A stretch of 41,914 bases of DNA, from positions 1 to 41,914 of the IMG/VR virus record IMGVR_UViG_3300009610_000050. One strand, given 5' to 3'. The stretch comes from a virus. The position numbers were made by a program, and so were the translations under genes. The stretch's first letter is position 1. Every line of letters starts with the position of its first letter. This document shows, in pieces, positions 1 through 8,684 of this stretch. Under the pieces are notes generated by a model. It was not told the origin of the DNA. It made no database searches and saw only the letters and a list, made by a program, of their open reading frames with translations.

Positions 1-476
1 AGTGGCGCAACTCCTCGTACAACTTCGCGGGTACACTGACCCCGGAGAATCTCGAAGAGGCGTTCGACGATATCATCGAACTGGACCTGAACAGGAAGTC
101 CGATGGTCAAGCATCTCCGAAGCCGACCGTCATTTTCGCAGGACGGAACATCTATCGGATGCATAAAGCGGCTGCTCGCGACAAACAGCAGATCGCTCTC
201 AATGCAACCGGAACTGGCAAAGCACTCGTCAATCTCGGTATTGTTGGGACCACGCACAACGGTGTCCCGCTCCTTTTTGACGAGAAGCTCCCGGCGAACG
301 TCTGCTACTTCGTCAACGAAGAATATCTGACCCTTCACGTTCTCAAAGGCGTGAACATGAAGGTGAAGAAGCTCGTCGCTCCGTGGGACATGGATGCCAT
401 CGGCCGCCGTGTCGTGTGGGAAGGTCAACTGTGTACGTGGCGTCAATACAGGACGCATGCGTACCTCACCAACTGA
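1..476 (+). CDS. Probable major capsid (coat) protein, C-terminal part
   Basis: The reading frame is open from base 3, so the gene begins outside the window; 157 residues and the stop are present. The stretch contains WRNSSYNFAG, then PTVIFAGRNIYR, then NEEYLTLHV and a tail ending YRTHAYLTN. Alternating short strands, a W-x-G-x-L near the end and a final YLTN are typical of phage coat proteins, though I identify it mainly by position: directly before adaptor and nozzle genes and, around the circle, after terminase and portal. It would form the icosahedral shell. The N-terminal arm and any scaffold gene are missing. Another head structural protein is possible. Confidence 0.55.
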   Translation, partial: WRNSSYNFAGTLTPENLEEAFDDIIELDLNRKSDGQASPKPTVIFAGRNIYRMHKAAARDKQQIALNATGTGKALVNLGIVGTTHNGVPLLFDEKLPANVCYFVNEEYLTLHVLKGVNMKVKKLVAPWDMDAIGRRVVWEGQLCTWRQYRTHAYLTN

Positions 477-483
477 GGCACCT

Positions 484-924
484 ATGTCGGACATTTCAGT
501 GATGCGCAATCGCACCGGGGCACGGCTTGCCTATGTCGTTGTGCATCTCGAAGGCACCGTGAAGCGAAAGCAAGATCGGTACGAGGCTGGCAAGGGTCTT
601 CAGGAAGTCATCATCGAGGAAGATGCGGGTTATCTCGTATACTTCCCTCGTGGTCACGTTGTCAGGCTCAAAACGCCTGAAGACTTGAAACACTACAACC
701 TGCGTCTTGGTGAAGCTCCAATCATCAATATGCAGGGCTTGAGTGATCCAAACAGCCCTCTCGGCCGGATGCTGGCCGCGCAAGATGACAACGCCCGCAA
801 AGGTGCGTGGCGTTCGATGGAAGACCAAGTGATCCGGTTGGCAACGGCGAAGACAGGAAGCAACATCATGCCCGAGATGATGGGCAAGGGTGTCTTTCAA
901 CTTGCCGAAGCCACGCCTGTTTGA
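484..924 (+). CDS. Hypothetical protein of the head module (146 aa)
   Basis: The chosen ATG at 484 lies 7 bases after the coat stop and has GAGG upstream; the frame opens earlier but that would overlap the coat gene. The protein begins MSDISVMRNRTGARLAYVV and has a beta-rich first half followed by a helical second half (DPNSPLGRMLAAQDDN). I do not recognise a family. Between coat and adaptor genes a head accessory or completion protein is likely. The stop codon TGA (922-924) lies inside a copy of the 15-bp palindrome. Confidence 0.75.
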   Translation: MSDISVMRNRTGARLAYVVVHLEGTVKRKQDRYEAGKGLQEVIIEEDAGYLVYFPRGHVVRLKTPEDLKHYNLRLGEAPIINMQGLSDPNSPLGRMLAAQDDNARKGAWRSMEDQVIRLATAKTGSNIMPEMMGKGVFQLAEATPV

Positions 925-932
925 CTCACACA
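918..932. promoter_or_regulatory. Palindrome copy 1 (TGTTTGACTCACACA)
   Basis: One mismatch. It contains the stop TGA of the 484-924 gene and precedes the next Shine-Dalgarno site. Confidence 0.75.
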
Positions 933-950
933 AGACAAGGGAGATGACGA

Positions 951-1634
951 ATGTTTCGTGATCGCAAAGCGTTTGAGCAGGGGATCAATATGTACGTCCC
1001 TGCCATGCAATACTCGAACGCCATTGACCACACGCAACCGCAGCAGTTCAATCTCGGTGCTCCGGCGGCGAATGCGGTCTTGCAATCGGGTATCGCGGCC
1101 AACGCAGCCATCGGTACGACGGTTGCAATCAACATTACCCTACCGGAAACATACGGTAGGACATTGATCTTCACGCCGTCAGCCGATCCGGGTGCCTCGG
1201 GTGGGCAGATTGACTGGCGTGGATATGACTATCTCGGTCAGCCGATCCTTCAGCGCATCGCAGGCGTCAACGGCTCGGCAGTTGCTATCCCCGGTGCGAA
1301 GGCGTTCAAGCGTATCACCAGCGCGAGGATCGTGACCGTATCGACGAACGCCGTTACGTGGTCGATCACGTCTGGTGACTCGCTTGGTCTTCCGTACCGT
1401 GGCGATGTGACGTGGGCGCGTGAAGGCGGTGTGATGGTCGCTGTCGGTGCGCAGTTCACTCCGGGTGTGATGACCGATCCGGCAACGTCTGCGACTGGCG
1501 ACCCTCGTGGGTTGTACAATCCAACCGCTGCGTTCGATGGCCTCAAGGAGTTTCTTGTTGCCATGATTGGTGACGACTCCGTGAACGTCAATGGAAACGG
1601 TGGACTGCACGGGATCAGGCACTACTTCGCATAG
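951..1634 (+). CDS. Hypothetical structural protein (227 aa)
   Basis: Start ATG 951 follows AAGGGAGAT. The sequence is Ala/Gly/Thr-rich and beta-rich (FNLGAPAANAVLQSGIAANAAIG, ITLPETYGRTLIFTPSADPG), without Cys and without membrane segments, as expected for a virion surface or head-decoration protein. Its place after the coat gene supports a structural role. No family is recognised. The residue run WRGYDYLGQPILQRI is the most distinctive segment for a search. Confidence 0.75.
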   Translation: MFRDRKAFEQGINMYVPAMQYSNAIDHTQPQQFNLGAPAANAVLQSGIAANAAIGTTVAINITLPETYGRTLIFTPSADPGASGGQIDWRGYDYLGQPILQRIAGVNGSAVAIPGAKAFKRITSARIVTVSTNAVTWSITSGDSLGLPYRGDVTWAREGGVMVAVGAQFTPGVMTDPATSATGDPRGLYNPTAAFDGLKEFLVAMIGDDSVNVNGNGGLHGIRHYFA

Positions 1635-1641
1635 GTCAGTC

Positions 1642-2325
1642 ATGTCTGTAACCATCCAACAGATCGTCCAAGATGCTCTCGGCATCTTGGGCGAAGTGAC
1701 TGGTGTTGGTACGCAGTTGTACAGCGAGCCTCGCATGATAAAAGATGCGGGGCGCGCTTTCAACATGCTGTTCAAGAAGCATTGGTGGAAGCAATACACG
1801 ACTTGGCAATCGTGTGTTCTTGATGGCGTTACCGGCACCGTTGTACCGCCAACGTCTTTCATCAACGTGATTGACTTCGACGACTTCGCGGCGGTGCATC
1901 GTGACAAAGAGAACGCAAGCCTTCCAACGTTGCCCGAAGCTGTGAACCCGTTCACAGTGTCGGGGACGATCCCACGGTTCTGGACAAGTTTGAACCAAGG
2001 CCACGCATCGTTCGCGACTAAGAAAATTCAGATCGTGCCTGTTGCGTCAATCGGCTCGATCAATGTGAAGGCGCGTCAACACCCACTGCCTCCAGGAACG
2101 GAATGGGCAAATGCTACGGCGGTGGAAATGGACCGTGATCTACTTGCGTTTGGGACTGCTTTTGTTGCGTTGTCTGGTGACGATCTTAATCCGCAGGCGA
2201 AAGCCGATATCCAGAGCATGATGGACAGTAAATACCGGGACATCATGAATTCGCTTGCCAATCAAAAGACTGGTTACGGTGGGAGTACCGATTTGCCAAG
2301 GAACTGGTTCACCAATCCATATTGA
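1642..2325 (+). CDS. Head-tail adaptor-like protein
   Basis: ATG 1642 is preferred to upstream codons in the same frame, which would overlap the previous gene. The 227-residue protein starts IQQIVQDALGILGEVTGVG and continues DAGRAFNMLFKKHWWKQYTTW. This pattern (a small helix, 'LG', then a helix with LNxxLxxW-like spacing) is typical of podovirus adaptor proteins that sit below the portal ring (T7 gp11 and P22 gp4 roles). The next gene encodes a nozzle-like protein, the usual order. The last third is helical (NPQAKADIQSMMDSKYRDIM). The assignment rests on pattern and context. Confidence 0.55.
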   Translation: MSVTIQQIVQDALGILGEVTGVGTQLYSEPRMIKDAGRAFNMLFKKHWWKQYTTWQSCVLDGVTGTVVPPTSFINVIDFDDFAAVHRDKENASLPTLPEAVNPFTVSGTIPRFWTSLNQGHASFATKKIQIVPVASIGSINVKARQHPLPPGTEWANATAVEMDRDLLAFGTAFVALSGDDLNPQAKADIQSMMDSKYRDIMNSLANQKTGYGGSTDLPRNWFTNPY

Positions 2326-2328
2326 CCT

Positions 2329-2343
2329 TGTGTGAGTCAAACA
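2329..2343. promoter_or_regulatory. Palindrome copy 2 (TGTGTGAGTCAAACA)
   Basis: One mismatch. It covers the GTG start and ends just before ATG 2344 of the nozzle-like gene. Confidence 0.75.
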
Positions 2344-4125
2344 ATGAACGTCTCGTTGTTCAACGCGCCCCCTCCTAAGAAGCTTGCCAAGAGCAAGTTG
2401 GAAGAAATCGTGTTGCGTGGCTTCGGTGGCGGCTGGAATGTCGTTGACGCAGACACGAACATGGATGCGAAGTACCAGCCGGAGTTGCTGAACCTCCACC
2501 GGACCCCTGCCGGTGCGCAGCATCTCCGGTTTGGTACTAAGCTTTTTTCATACACACATACAGTGTGTACAGGGAATATCATTGACATAGTGTATTTCAA
2601 CAACAGGCTCATTGTTGTTACGTCAACAGGACAGATTGCTAGCGTTGATAACAATGGCAATCCATTCGTTCTGTGGACACCAACGATTGCAGCAGCTTTG
2701 CCCGGTGCTCCGGGTGGTTGGAGTGCAACCACGCAGGTTGATTTTGTTCCTTGGAAAGACCAATTGATTATCCATAACGGAGTTGATAAACCGATTATCA
2801 TTGGACCTACATATGTCCCGAAGTATTTAGCTGACCTTGCATCAGGAAGTAACGTCAATGTTCCGATTGGTAAGTTCGGTTGCATTGCATCGAATTATCA
2901 TTGCGTCGCTGGCCTTCCTGCATCACTAACGACTGTGTATATCAGTTCGAAAGGTACGGCAGGGACATTTCCCGGTGAAGCGCCTCCGAATGACGCGATC
3001 AGCATCGACGTGGGTGCATACGCTCCGTCAGGCGCACCTGAAATTCTCGGCATTGCAGGGTATCGACAGTACCTAATTGTATTCTTCCGTGGGCAGTCGC
3101 TTATCGTGACGCTTGGAGAATACAATACTGCTACGCCTCCTGCACACGTTCCTCGCTTCGTTGATGAAATGCCTCAGTTTGGATTGGTCAATCATCGTTG
3201 TATGGCGACGATTGAGAACGACTTGCGTTTCTCTGGCTATGATGGCATGGCAAGTGCAAAGCGCAATCTGTTCTCTGGTAATATTGACAGTCGGTTCCTC
3301 AGTTCGCTTATCGAACCTGCGTGGCGGTCGGGCTTGCCTCCTGTTCCGATTTCACAACCGTATATGGTACACAATCCAATCGAGCATTGTACGTATCTGT
3401 TCACGAACGATGCCGTTGGGACAACGTATGTGTACCAAGCCAATGAGCAATTGAAATACGAGTCATGGACTCGTTATGAAGGTACAGGACTTCGTTGTGT
3501 TGCGGGGTGCAAGTCGTTCTTAGGTCGGGTGTTTCTAGCAGGTCATGTCAATGGTCGGCAGAACATCTATCAGATGGGGAATGATATCTTTCCCGGCGAA
3601 CAGTACCTTGGTGATCTTCTCAATCACTGGACGAAGTTTTGGGCGAATGCCATGAATTTCGCTGTTGGTGACATGGTTCTGGACTCGGTACTGAACAAAT
3701 CGTTCAAGTGCAACATCGCGCATCAAAGCGCATTGGCACCAGCAACATTCGCACAAGATCGTGCAGCGAACCCTGCGTTCTGGACAGAATATCTTGGCGA
3801 GAACGTCCCATTCACGTTTGAGTTGCCGTGGATCGATGGTCGCTCGCCAATGCGTTTGAAGCAGTTGCGTTTTATTTCGATTGACACACGAGGTACGGCT
3901 GCGTTCACAGTGACAGCGTTCGTGGAGTTCAAAGGTACGCCAGCACTGACAGCGCAGTTTGTCGGCAACGATGCATTAGACGGCATCTTGTCCAACGATC
4001 CACAGTTGTATGGCTTCCCTCTGAAGTTCAAGACTGTGAAAATTCGTGTAACAGGTAGTACGAAGGAGCAATTGACGTTCGCTGGCCTTCGGTATCTGTT
4101 TTCAAAGGGGAGGTTCAGGCGGTGA
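2332..4125 (+). CDS. Tail nozzle / stabilisation-type protein (597 aa)
   Basis: This is a long beta-rich protein. It begins after a short leader with LRGFGGGWNVVDADTNM and AKYQPELLNLHRTPAGAQHLRFG, a pattern shared with podovirus nozzle/hub proteins (P22 gp10 and T7 gp12 roles), where the N-terminus reads 'GGxN..D....l....aPel.N.....G....R.G'. Blade-like repeats follow (IIDIVYFNNRLIVVTSTGQI, YRQYLIVFFRGQSLIVT). It would extend the tail tube below the adaptor. The start is uncertain: GTG 2332 or ATG 2344, neither with a good Shine-Dalgarno site. A palindrome copy covers 2329-2343, so the first codons (SQT) come from it. Confidence 0.6.
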   Translation: MSQTMNVSLFNAPPPKKLAKSKLEEIVLRGFGGGWNVVDADTNMDAKYQPELLNLHRTPAGAQHLRFGTKLFSYTHTVCTGNIIDIVYFNNRLIVVTSTGQIASVDNNGNPFVLWTPTIAAALPGAPGGWSATTQVDFVPWKDQLIIHNGVDKPIIIGPTYVPKYLADLASGSNVNVPIGKFGCIASNYHCVAGLPASLTTVYISSKGTAGTFPGEAPPNDAISIDVGAYAPSGAPEILGIAGYRQYLIVFFRGQSLIVTLGEYNTATPPAHVPRFVDEMPQFGLVNHRCMATIENDLRFSGYDGMASAKRNLFSGNIDSRFLSSLIEPAWRSGLPPVPISQPYMVHNPIEHCTYLFTNDAVGTTYVYQANEQLKYESWTRYEGTGLRCVAGCKSFLGRVFLAGHVNGRQNIYQMGNDIFPGEQYLGDLLNHWTKFWANAMNFAVGDMVLDSVLNKSFKCNIAHQSALAPATFAQDRAANPAFWTEYLGENVPFTFELPWIDGRSPMRLKQLRFISIDTRGTAAFTVTAFVEFKGTPALTAQFVGNDALDGILSNDPQLYGFPLKFKTVKIRVTGSTKEQLTFAGLRYLFSKGRFRR

Positions 4126-4667
4126 GTTTGAGTCAAACAGAGAATACTGGTAGCAACCGTCAAGTTACGACTGTGCGCAAGTACAGGCGTGAAGACATTC
4201 CGACCATCCGTGGTAAGGTAATGATTGAAGTGCCGAAGCTCCCTCATTATCAAGGCATCAAAGTCGTCGCGGAACGTGTGGACCAGCTATTAGAGGATGG
4301 GCTCAAAAGTGAAGATCGTTTTATGGCCCGCGTACTCGTCACTCCCAATGGCGATATTGTTGGTGGTGTTTGTGGCTATTGCGTTACTCAGCTTCTGTCT
4401 TGGGACAAGCTGACAGGGGATATATTCCTCTACATCGATCCGGCTTGGCGCAGCTTGCCTAACGTTCTCAAGCTCATGTTCGCGTATCGTGATTGGGCCA
4501 TCGCAACAGGCGCAACGATCATCAGTGCGACTCAAACAGGTGGCTTCAAGCAGGACACACTCGGTAAGCTCCTGCAACGTTACGGTGAGTATGAGCCTGT
4601 CGGCACGATTTATTACTACAAACCACGCAACCCTGAAGTCGCAGAGATGATGGGGACACGTCAATGA
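4122..4667 (+). CDS. GNAT-like acyltransferase-fold protein of the tail module
   Basis: GTG 4122 overlaps the previous stop (GTGA) and has GGGGAGG 8 bases upstream. The 181-residue protein has the GNAT order: early strand VTTVRKYRREDIPTI, a helical part, strands FMARVLVTPNGDIVGGVCGYCV, GDIFLYIDPAWRSLPNVLKLMF (strand then acceptor-loop helix), then TIISATQTGGF and a terminal YEPVGTIYYYK strand. A strict Q/R-x-x-G-x-G/A acetyl-CoA loop is not clear, so catalysis is unproven. GNAT-fold proteins occur among podovirus tail genes, with unknown substrates. Residues SLSQT are encoded by a palindrome copy. Confidence 0.6.
   Translation: MSLSQTENTGSNRQVTTVRKYRREDIPTIRGKVMIEVPKLPHYQGIKVVAERVDQLLEDGLKSEDRFMARVLVTPNGDIVGGVCGYCVTQLLSWDKLTGDIFLYIDPAWRSLPNVLKLMFAYRDWAIATGATIISATQTGGFKQDTLGKLLQRYGEYEPVGTIYYYKPRNPEVAEMMGTRQ
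4125..4139. promoter_or_regulatory. Palindrome copy 3 (AGTTTGAGTCAAACA)
   Basis: One mismatch at the outer base. Inside the first codons of the GNAT-like gene (SLSQT). Confidence 0.75.
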
Positions 4668-5878
4668 CTGCTGCACAAGATTACTTAAAAGCTATCGGGT
4701 GGCAAGGAACTGAGGAAGAGTTCTATCGCAGCAAGGGCTTGTTGCCTGAGGCTCCGAAACCGAAGCCTTTTGATTACCAAGGTTATTGGGACCCTGAGTA
4801 TTACCTTGGACACAATCCGGACGTCAAAGCTGCTGGTGTTGATCCGCTTGGTCATTACAATGAATTTGGGTGGCATGAAGGACGCGATCCTTCATCGCTA
4901 TTCGATACCAGTGATTATCTCAGTCAGTACAGCGACGTTGCTGCTGCGGGTGTCAATCCATTAGAGCATTATCTTAACTTCGGTATGAAGGAGTACCGCA
5001 ATCCGAAGTTGTTCACTCCTACTGACCAAACACCAATTACTCCGGGCGGAGGCACACCTACAGTACCGCCTCCACAACCTCCGCCCCCGCCAGCACCCCC
5101 GTCGCGTGGTGACTTGACGACAGAAGCCCGTGGAGGCATCCGTGGATACTTCATGGGTAAGGGTGCGAACCCGGACAAGTACAATCAACAGATCATGGAT
5201 AGCATCGCGTCACGTCTCGCAGGGATCACTAACGAACATCTAGGCGAGTCTGGATTGTTCTCAGGTCTTGGTGAAGGCTTGTACGATGAATTGGCTGGTG
5301 AATATCGTAACACAGCCAAATCAGCGTTTGATGCTGTCAATTCCAGCTATCAGAACCCATTCGGGACAACGTTTGACGACAATCTAATCAATACGATCCT
5401 TGGTGAACAACGCGCCGGTGCCGATACGTATGTGAACAATGCGCTTGCTCGTGGACTGACAGACGAAGCCGGTGCAGGATTAGCACGCGCCGATTTGGAT
5501 CGTCAGCAAACGTTAGGGTCCAGTAAATTGAATACCCTTGGCGAGACATTGATCGGTGGTGGTAACACAGCATTTGGTCAAAAACAGACCAGTCGTCGCA
5601 ACGCCTTAGGAAACATTGGACTCGACGCTTCATACGATACAAGCGCGCCTGACATGGACACTGTAGGTAATGAGTTCATGTTGAGCCTTGGTAAAGACCT
5701 TCGCAAAAATGCTGGTGGACCGGGAGTTGTGTTCAGTACCGCGAACCTACCCGGCATTGGCAATCTCGGATCGGGAGCATTCTTATCAAACAAGACACCA
5801 TACGCAAATACTATTCAAGGCGGTGGTGCTTCGCGTGGAACTGAATACGATCCGACAAAAGAAAATGTCTTGTTCTAG
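4664..5878 (+). CDS. Virion protein with two YLxxNPDV-type repeats
   Basis: The ATGA overlap fixes the start. Three regions are visible in 404 residues. Residues about 47-80 and 85-117 are two copies of a repeat of about 36 residues (YLGHNPDVKAAGVDPLGHY and YLSQYSDVAAAGVNPLEHY), a repeat also found in secreted or surface proteins of alphaproteobacteria. A Pro-rich linker follows at about 124-148. A C-terminal domain (about 150-370) resembles that of the next gene (EQRAGADTYVNNALARGLTD...ADLDRQ). I infer a virion or internal protein that may contact the host surface. The stop TAG overlaps a palindrome copy. Confidence 0.65.
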   Translation: MTAAQDYLKAIGWQGTEEEFYRSKGLLPEAPKPKPFDYQGYWDPEYYLGHNPDVKAAGVDPLGHYNEFGWHEGRDPSSLFDTSDYLSQYSDVAAAGVNPLEHYLNFGMKEYRNPKLFTPTDQTPITPGGGTPTVPPPQPPPPPAPPSRGDLTTEARGGIRGYFMGKGANPDKYNQQIMDSIASRLAGITNEHLGESGLFSGLGEGLYDELAGEYRNTAKSAFDAVNSSYQNPFGTTFDDNLINTILGEQRAGADTYVNNALARGLTDEAGAGLARADLDRQQTLGSSKLNTLGETLIGGGNTAFGQKQTSRRNALGNIGLDASYDTSAPDMDTVGNEFMLSLGKDLRKNAGGPGVVFSTANLPGIGNLGSGAFLSNKTPYANTIQGGGASRGTEYDPTKENVLF

Positions 5879-5891
5879 TTTGACTCAAACA
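5877..5891. promoter_or_regulatory. Palindrome copy 4 (AGTTTGACTCAAACA)
   Basis: One mismatch. It shares bases with the stop TAG at 5876-5878 and runs into AAGGAG. Confidence 0.75.
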
Positions 5892-5902
5892 AGGAGAGTG
5901 AA

Positions 5903-6817
5903 ATGTCCGCACCCTCAATGCCTCCAGACAATTCCGCTCAGGTTGAGGCTCAGAGACAAGCCGCTGCCAAAGAAGCGCGTGATGCCGAAGATCGTAAGGC
6001 TGCTGCTCGGAAGGAGGAACTACTCGGTTTGCGTAGTTCTGCGCAGACAGGTGGTCGTGCCTCGGCCCAAGACTATTTCCGTCAGCAAGGACTCGATCCT
6101 GCACGACACAGTTCCGACATTGAAGGCAAGCTCAACTCGATCATGTCCGGTGTTGCCCCGGACGATCCCAATCCGGGTGGATACTTCAAAGACATTGGCG
6201 CCAGTGTGTATGGTGACGTTGAGTCCGGTCAACGCTCAAAGGCAGCGCGCGATTTGGATACGCTGTTCGCCCCTGACTTCGAGATGCGCCGACTTGGTTG
6301 GACAGTGGACGATCCGTACCTCGCAGGTGCAGAGGCAGAACAACGTGCATCGGCCGATGACATTATCAAGCGCATGCTTGATCGTGGCGTCATTACCGAT
6401 ACGGGCTACGCTGCGGCTCAGGCAGACCTTGACAGACAAGGTGCAGGCGTCAAGTCACGCCTTAATGAAATCGGAACCGGATTGCTCGGAACTGGTCAGC
6501 AAAGCCTCCGCGATGTTGCAAATCGTGGACGACAAAGTGCTGCGAACCTTCGGGTTGACCAGCCGTTCAATGCTGGTGATTTCGGCTCGGAGGCTGATCG
6601 CTTGACGAACGAGTTCCTCTCGACACTCGGGACGAACATTCGCTCTCGCATCACTGGTAATCTGTTCGACACTGCTGGCCTTGGTACGCTTGCAGGTGCC
6701 GCACAAGGCGCGCAGAATACACCGTTCGATCCGGGTGCGCTTGCCGGAACGCCGACTGATGATCGTGTCGATGACGAGGAAGATGACACGCAGAATAAGC
6801 CCGCCGCAATCTTCTGA
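5903..6817 (+). CDS. Virion protein paralogous to the preceding gene's C-terminal domain
   Basis: ATG 5903 has AAGGAGAG upstream, just after a palindrome copy. The N-terminus is a charged Ala-rich helix (AQVEAQRQAAAKEARDAEDRKAAARKEE is one continuous amphipathic stretch, probably coiled coil). The remainder matches the upstream protein domain: EQRASADDIIKRMLDRGVITD...AQADLDRQGAGVKSRLNEIGTGLLGTG against EQRAGADTYVNNALARGLTD...ARADLDRQ...LNTLGETLIGGG, then LTNEFLSTLG against VGNEFMLSLG. The two genes therefore arose by duplication and later gained different N-termini. A structural or ejected internal protein is likely. Confidence 0.65.
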   Translation: MSAPSMPPDNSAQVEAQRQAAAKEARDAEDRKAAARKEELLGLRSSAQTGGRASAQDYFRQQGLDPARHSSDIEGKLNSIMSGVAPDDPNPGGYFKDIGASVYGDVESGQRSKAARDLDTLFAPDFEMRRLGWTVDDPYLAGAEAEQRASADDIIKRMLDRGVITDTGYAAAQADLDRQGAGVKSRLNEIGTGLLGTGQQSLRDVANRGRQSAANLRVDQPFNAGDFGSEADRLTNEFLSTLGTNIRSRITGNLFDTAGLGTLAGAAQGAQNTPFDPGALAGTPTDDRVDDEEDDTQNKPAAIF

Positions 6818-6831
6818 GTTAGGAGCATGAG

Positions 6832-7848
6832 ATGGCGGAAATGATCGGTGGTATCCTTGGAGCCGGTGCGAGCCTCGCCGGGGCTGCGCTATCCGCACAG
6901 GCTCAGCAAACTGCGAACATCATCAACTGGATGAATTTGCAGTTCCAGAAACGCAACGCGGACAAGCAGTTTCGCTTGTCCACGGCTGCGCGGAGTGATG
7001 CGTATGGCAACAAGCAAAGTTACGATGACCTCCTTGATGAATGGAAGCTTGCGCTCACTCCAACACAGGAGAAGCTTACCAAGGCAGGCGAAGCGGAACA
7101 ACTCCGCTCAGTTACAGAGGATGCTGCACGCAATCGAGCCATTCGCGTGCAGCAACGTGAGCGTGGTATCGAAGCAGGCAAAGACTACAATCGCGTCTTG
7201 GCTCAGTGGCGGTATGGTGGACCAAAGTCCGAACTATCGATCCGCGATGAATTGACTGATCTACTCGCCGGTGTCGAACGAGACAAGCAACGCTCAAAGA
7301 ACACTGAGATGGTGACGGCTGCGATGCGTGAAGGACGCGGTGCAGATGCTGCTGCTATTCGTAAGGCCACGTCCGATGCCGCAGGCGGTACGTTAGCGTC
7401 GAACATGCTCCAAGCGAAGACGCAAGCTGCGCAGGAGTATGCTGCAAGATCGAAGATGCATTCGGAGTCCACACTACCAGTCCTAGCTGAGTTGCAGAAA
7501 CTCATGGACCTTGGTGGTGATATGCCTGTTAAGTTCTCTGACACTCCAGACAAGTTGGCCGCACTACAGCAACAGCAGTTCACAGGGATGCAACAAGCGT
7601 TGACCGCAGGAGGTTCTGCAATCGGAGGAGCCTTCAAGAACCTTGCTGAGTCATCAGGCAAGTCACCTGACTTCAGCGGTATCGCCAAAGCATTGAGTGG
7701 CATTGGTGGTAAAGGTGGAGGCAAGCAACAACAACAACAGCAGTACGGTGATGAATACGATCAACCTGCGTACAGTGTGATGCAGAACAACTACGCCCCT
7801 GTCGATGATGATAGGTGGACGAACAGTTACAACGCGGATTTTGACTAA
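6832..7848 (+). CDS. Probable internal virion protein (338 aa)
   Basis: GGAGCATGAG lies upstream of ATG 6832. Residues 1-25 are small and hydrophobic (MIGGILGAGASLAGAALSAQAQ), followed by long charged helices (NLQFQKRNADKQFRLSTAARSDAY; VTEDAARNRAIRVQQRERGIEAGKDYNR) and a Gly/Gln-rich tail (GGKGGGKQQQQQQ). A glycine-zipper-like N-terminus plus long helices is common in podovirus internal or ejection proteins. The stop overlaps the next start by one base (TAATG). Confidence 0.6.
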   Translation: MAEMIGGILGAGASLAGAALSAQAQQTANIINWMNLQFQKRNADKQFRLSTAARSDAYGNKQSYDDLLDEWKLALTPTQEKLTKAGEAEQLRSVTEDAARNRAIRVQQRERGIEAGKDYNRVLAQWRYGGPKSELSIRDELTDLLAGVERDKQRSKNTEMVTAAMREGRGADAAAIRKATSDAAGGTLASNMLQAKTQAAQEYAARSKMHSESTLPVLAELQKLMDLGGDMPVKFSDTPDKLAALQQQQFTGMQQALTAGGSAIGGAFKNLAESSGKSPDFSGIAKALSGIGGKGGGKQQQQQQYGDEYDQPAYSVMQNNYAPVDDDRWTNSYNADFD

Positions 7849-8273
7849 TGCCCGGCATCGATAACCCTACCATCGCCGCTGTCGTTGCACAGCTTGCACG
7901 CGGATCGAAGTCTCCTGTCCGTGATGGTGTCATCAGTACAGCCGTGCAACCGTATACGTATGACCGGCATGGAGGGAATTTCGAGGCCGTTCCGGGACCA
8001 ACTAGAATGGATCAGACACATCCATCTAGCGCACCCGGAAGGCGCGCACCCGGACCTCAAGTACCGCTGATGGCCGAGCGTCCGGGTGCGCCGTCTGGCA
8101 CAAAGCCGGGACCGATGGAGGGTCGTGACTTTGGACCTGACCGTTTGAGTCACACAGGCTCGGAGAAGGGTAACATGCCGGACCCCGAAGCCATCTTGGA
8201 CATGCTCATGACAATGGGCTTGCCTCCACAAGAGATACAACAGATTTTGATGGAGATGGGTTATGGCCGTTAA
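7848..8273 (+). CDS. Small proline/glycine-rich virion-module protein (141 aa)
   Basis: The start overlaps the previous stop. The protein is Pro/Gly/Arg-rich and mostly disordered in its middle (SSAPGRRAPGPQVPLMAERPGAP), with short helices at each end. The C-terminus DPEAILDMLMTMGLPPQEIQQILMEM is an amphipathic Met-rich helix. No family is recognised. A weak palindrome copy encodes part of DRLSHTG. Probably an internal or assembly protein by context. Confidence 0.6.
   Translation: MPGIDNPTIAAVVAQLARGSKSPVRDGVISTAVQPYTYDRHGGNFEAVPGPTRMDQTHPSSAPGRRAPGPQVPLMAERPGAPSGTKPGPMEGRDFGPDRLSHTGSEKGNMPDPEAILDMLMTMGLPPQEIQQILMEMGYGR
8142..8156. promoter_or_regulatory. Palindrome copy 5 (CGTTTGAGTCACACA)
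   Basis: Two mismatches; intragenic (7848-8273 gene). Confidence 0.5.
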
Positions 8274-8661
8274 TCCAATTCAATTGGTGCTGCAACAGAT
8301 GATGCAGCAAGCGACGCAGAACCCGCAAATGCTTATGCAACTGGTATCGACACAGCCAGTGCAATCAATTTTAGAAACGTTGTTGTCTCCACAGCAACTA
8401 AAGAATGAAACAACATCGTTCTCAGGCTATCAGAACGCAACGCCTATGAGTCCGGCGTTAGGCGGTGGATCACCATATCCAATCGGAAGCGAAGACGACC
8501 CCGATCATATGAACGCTGCGTTGGCTAATGAACTCATGGACGATAAGCAGCGCATGGCACCTCATATGAAGAAGCCGTATTTTGATATTGAAGAACAACG
8601 GAACAAGAACGAAGAAGAATATCCCGTTGATATGGACCGTGGCTTCTACCCCGGCGTTTAA
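8263..8661 (+). CDS. Small Met/Gln-rich virion-module protein (132 aa)
   Basis: The start overlaps the preceding gene by 11 bases. The N-terminus VNPIQLVLQQMMQQATQ matches the next gene's GNPIQDVLQMLMQQGGG, so these two small proteins share an N-terminal helix. The rest is polar and acidic (DIEEQRNKNEEEYPVDMDRG). Function unknown; possibly a chaperone-like or internal virion component. Confidence 0.6.
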   Translation: MAVNPIQLVLQQMMQQATQNPQMLMQLVSTQPVQSILETLLSPQQLKNETTSFSGYQNATPMSPALGGGSPYPIGSEDDPDHMNAALANELMDDKQRMAPHMKKPYFDIEEQRNKNEEEYPVDMDRGFYPGV

Positions 8662-8684
8662 TCGACAACAGGAGGCGTAATCCA

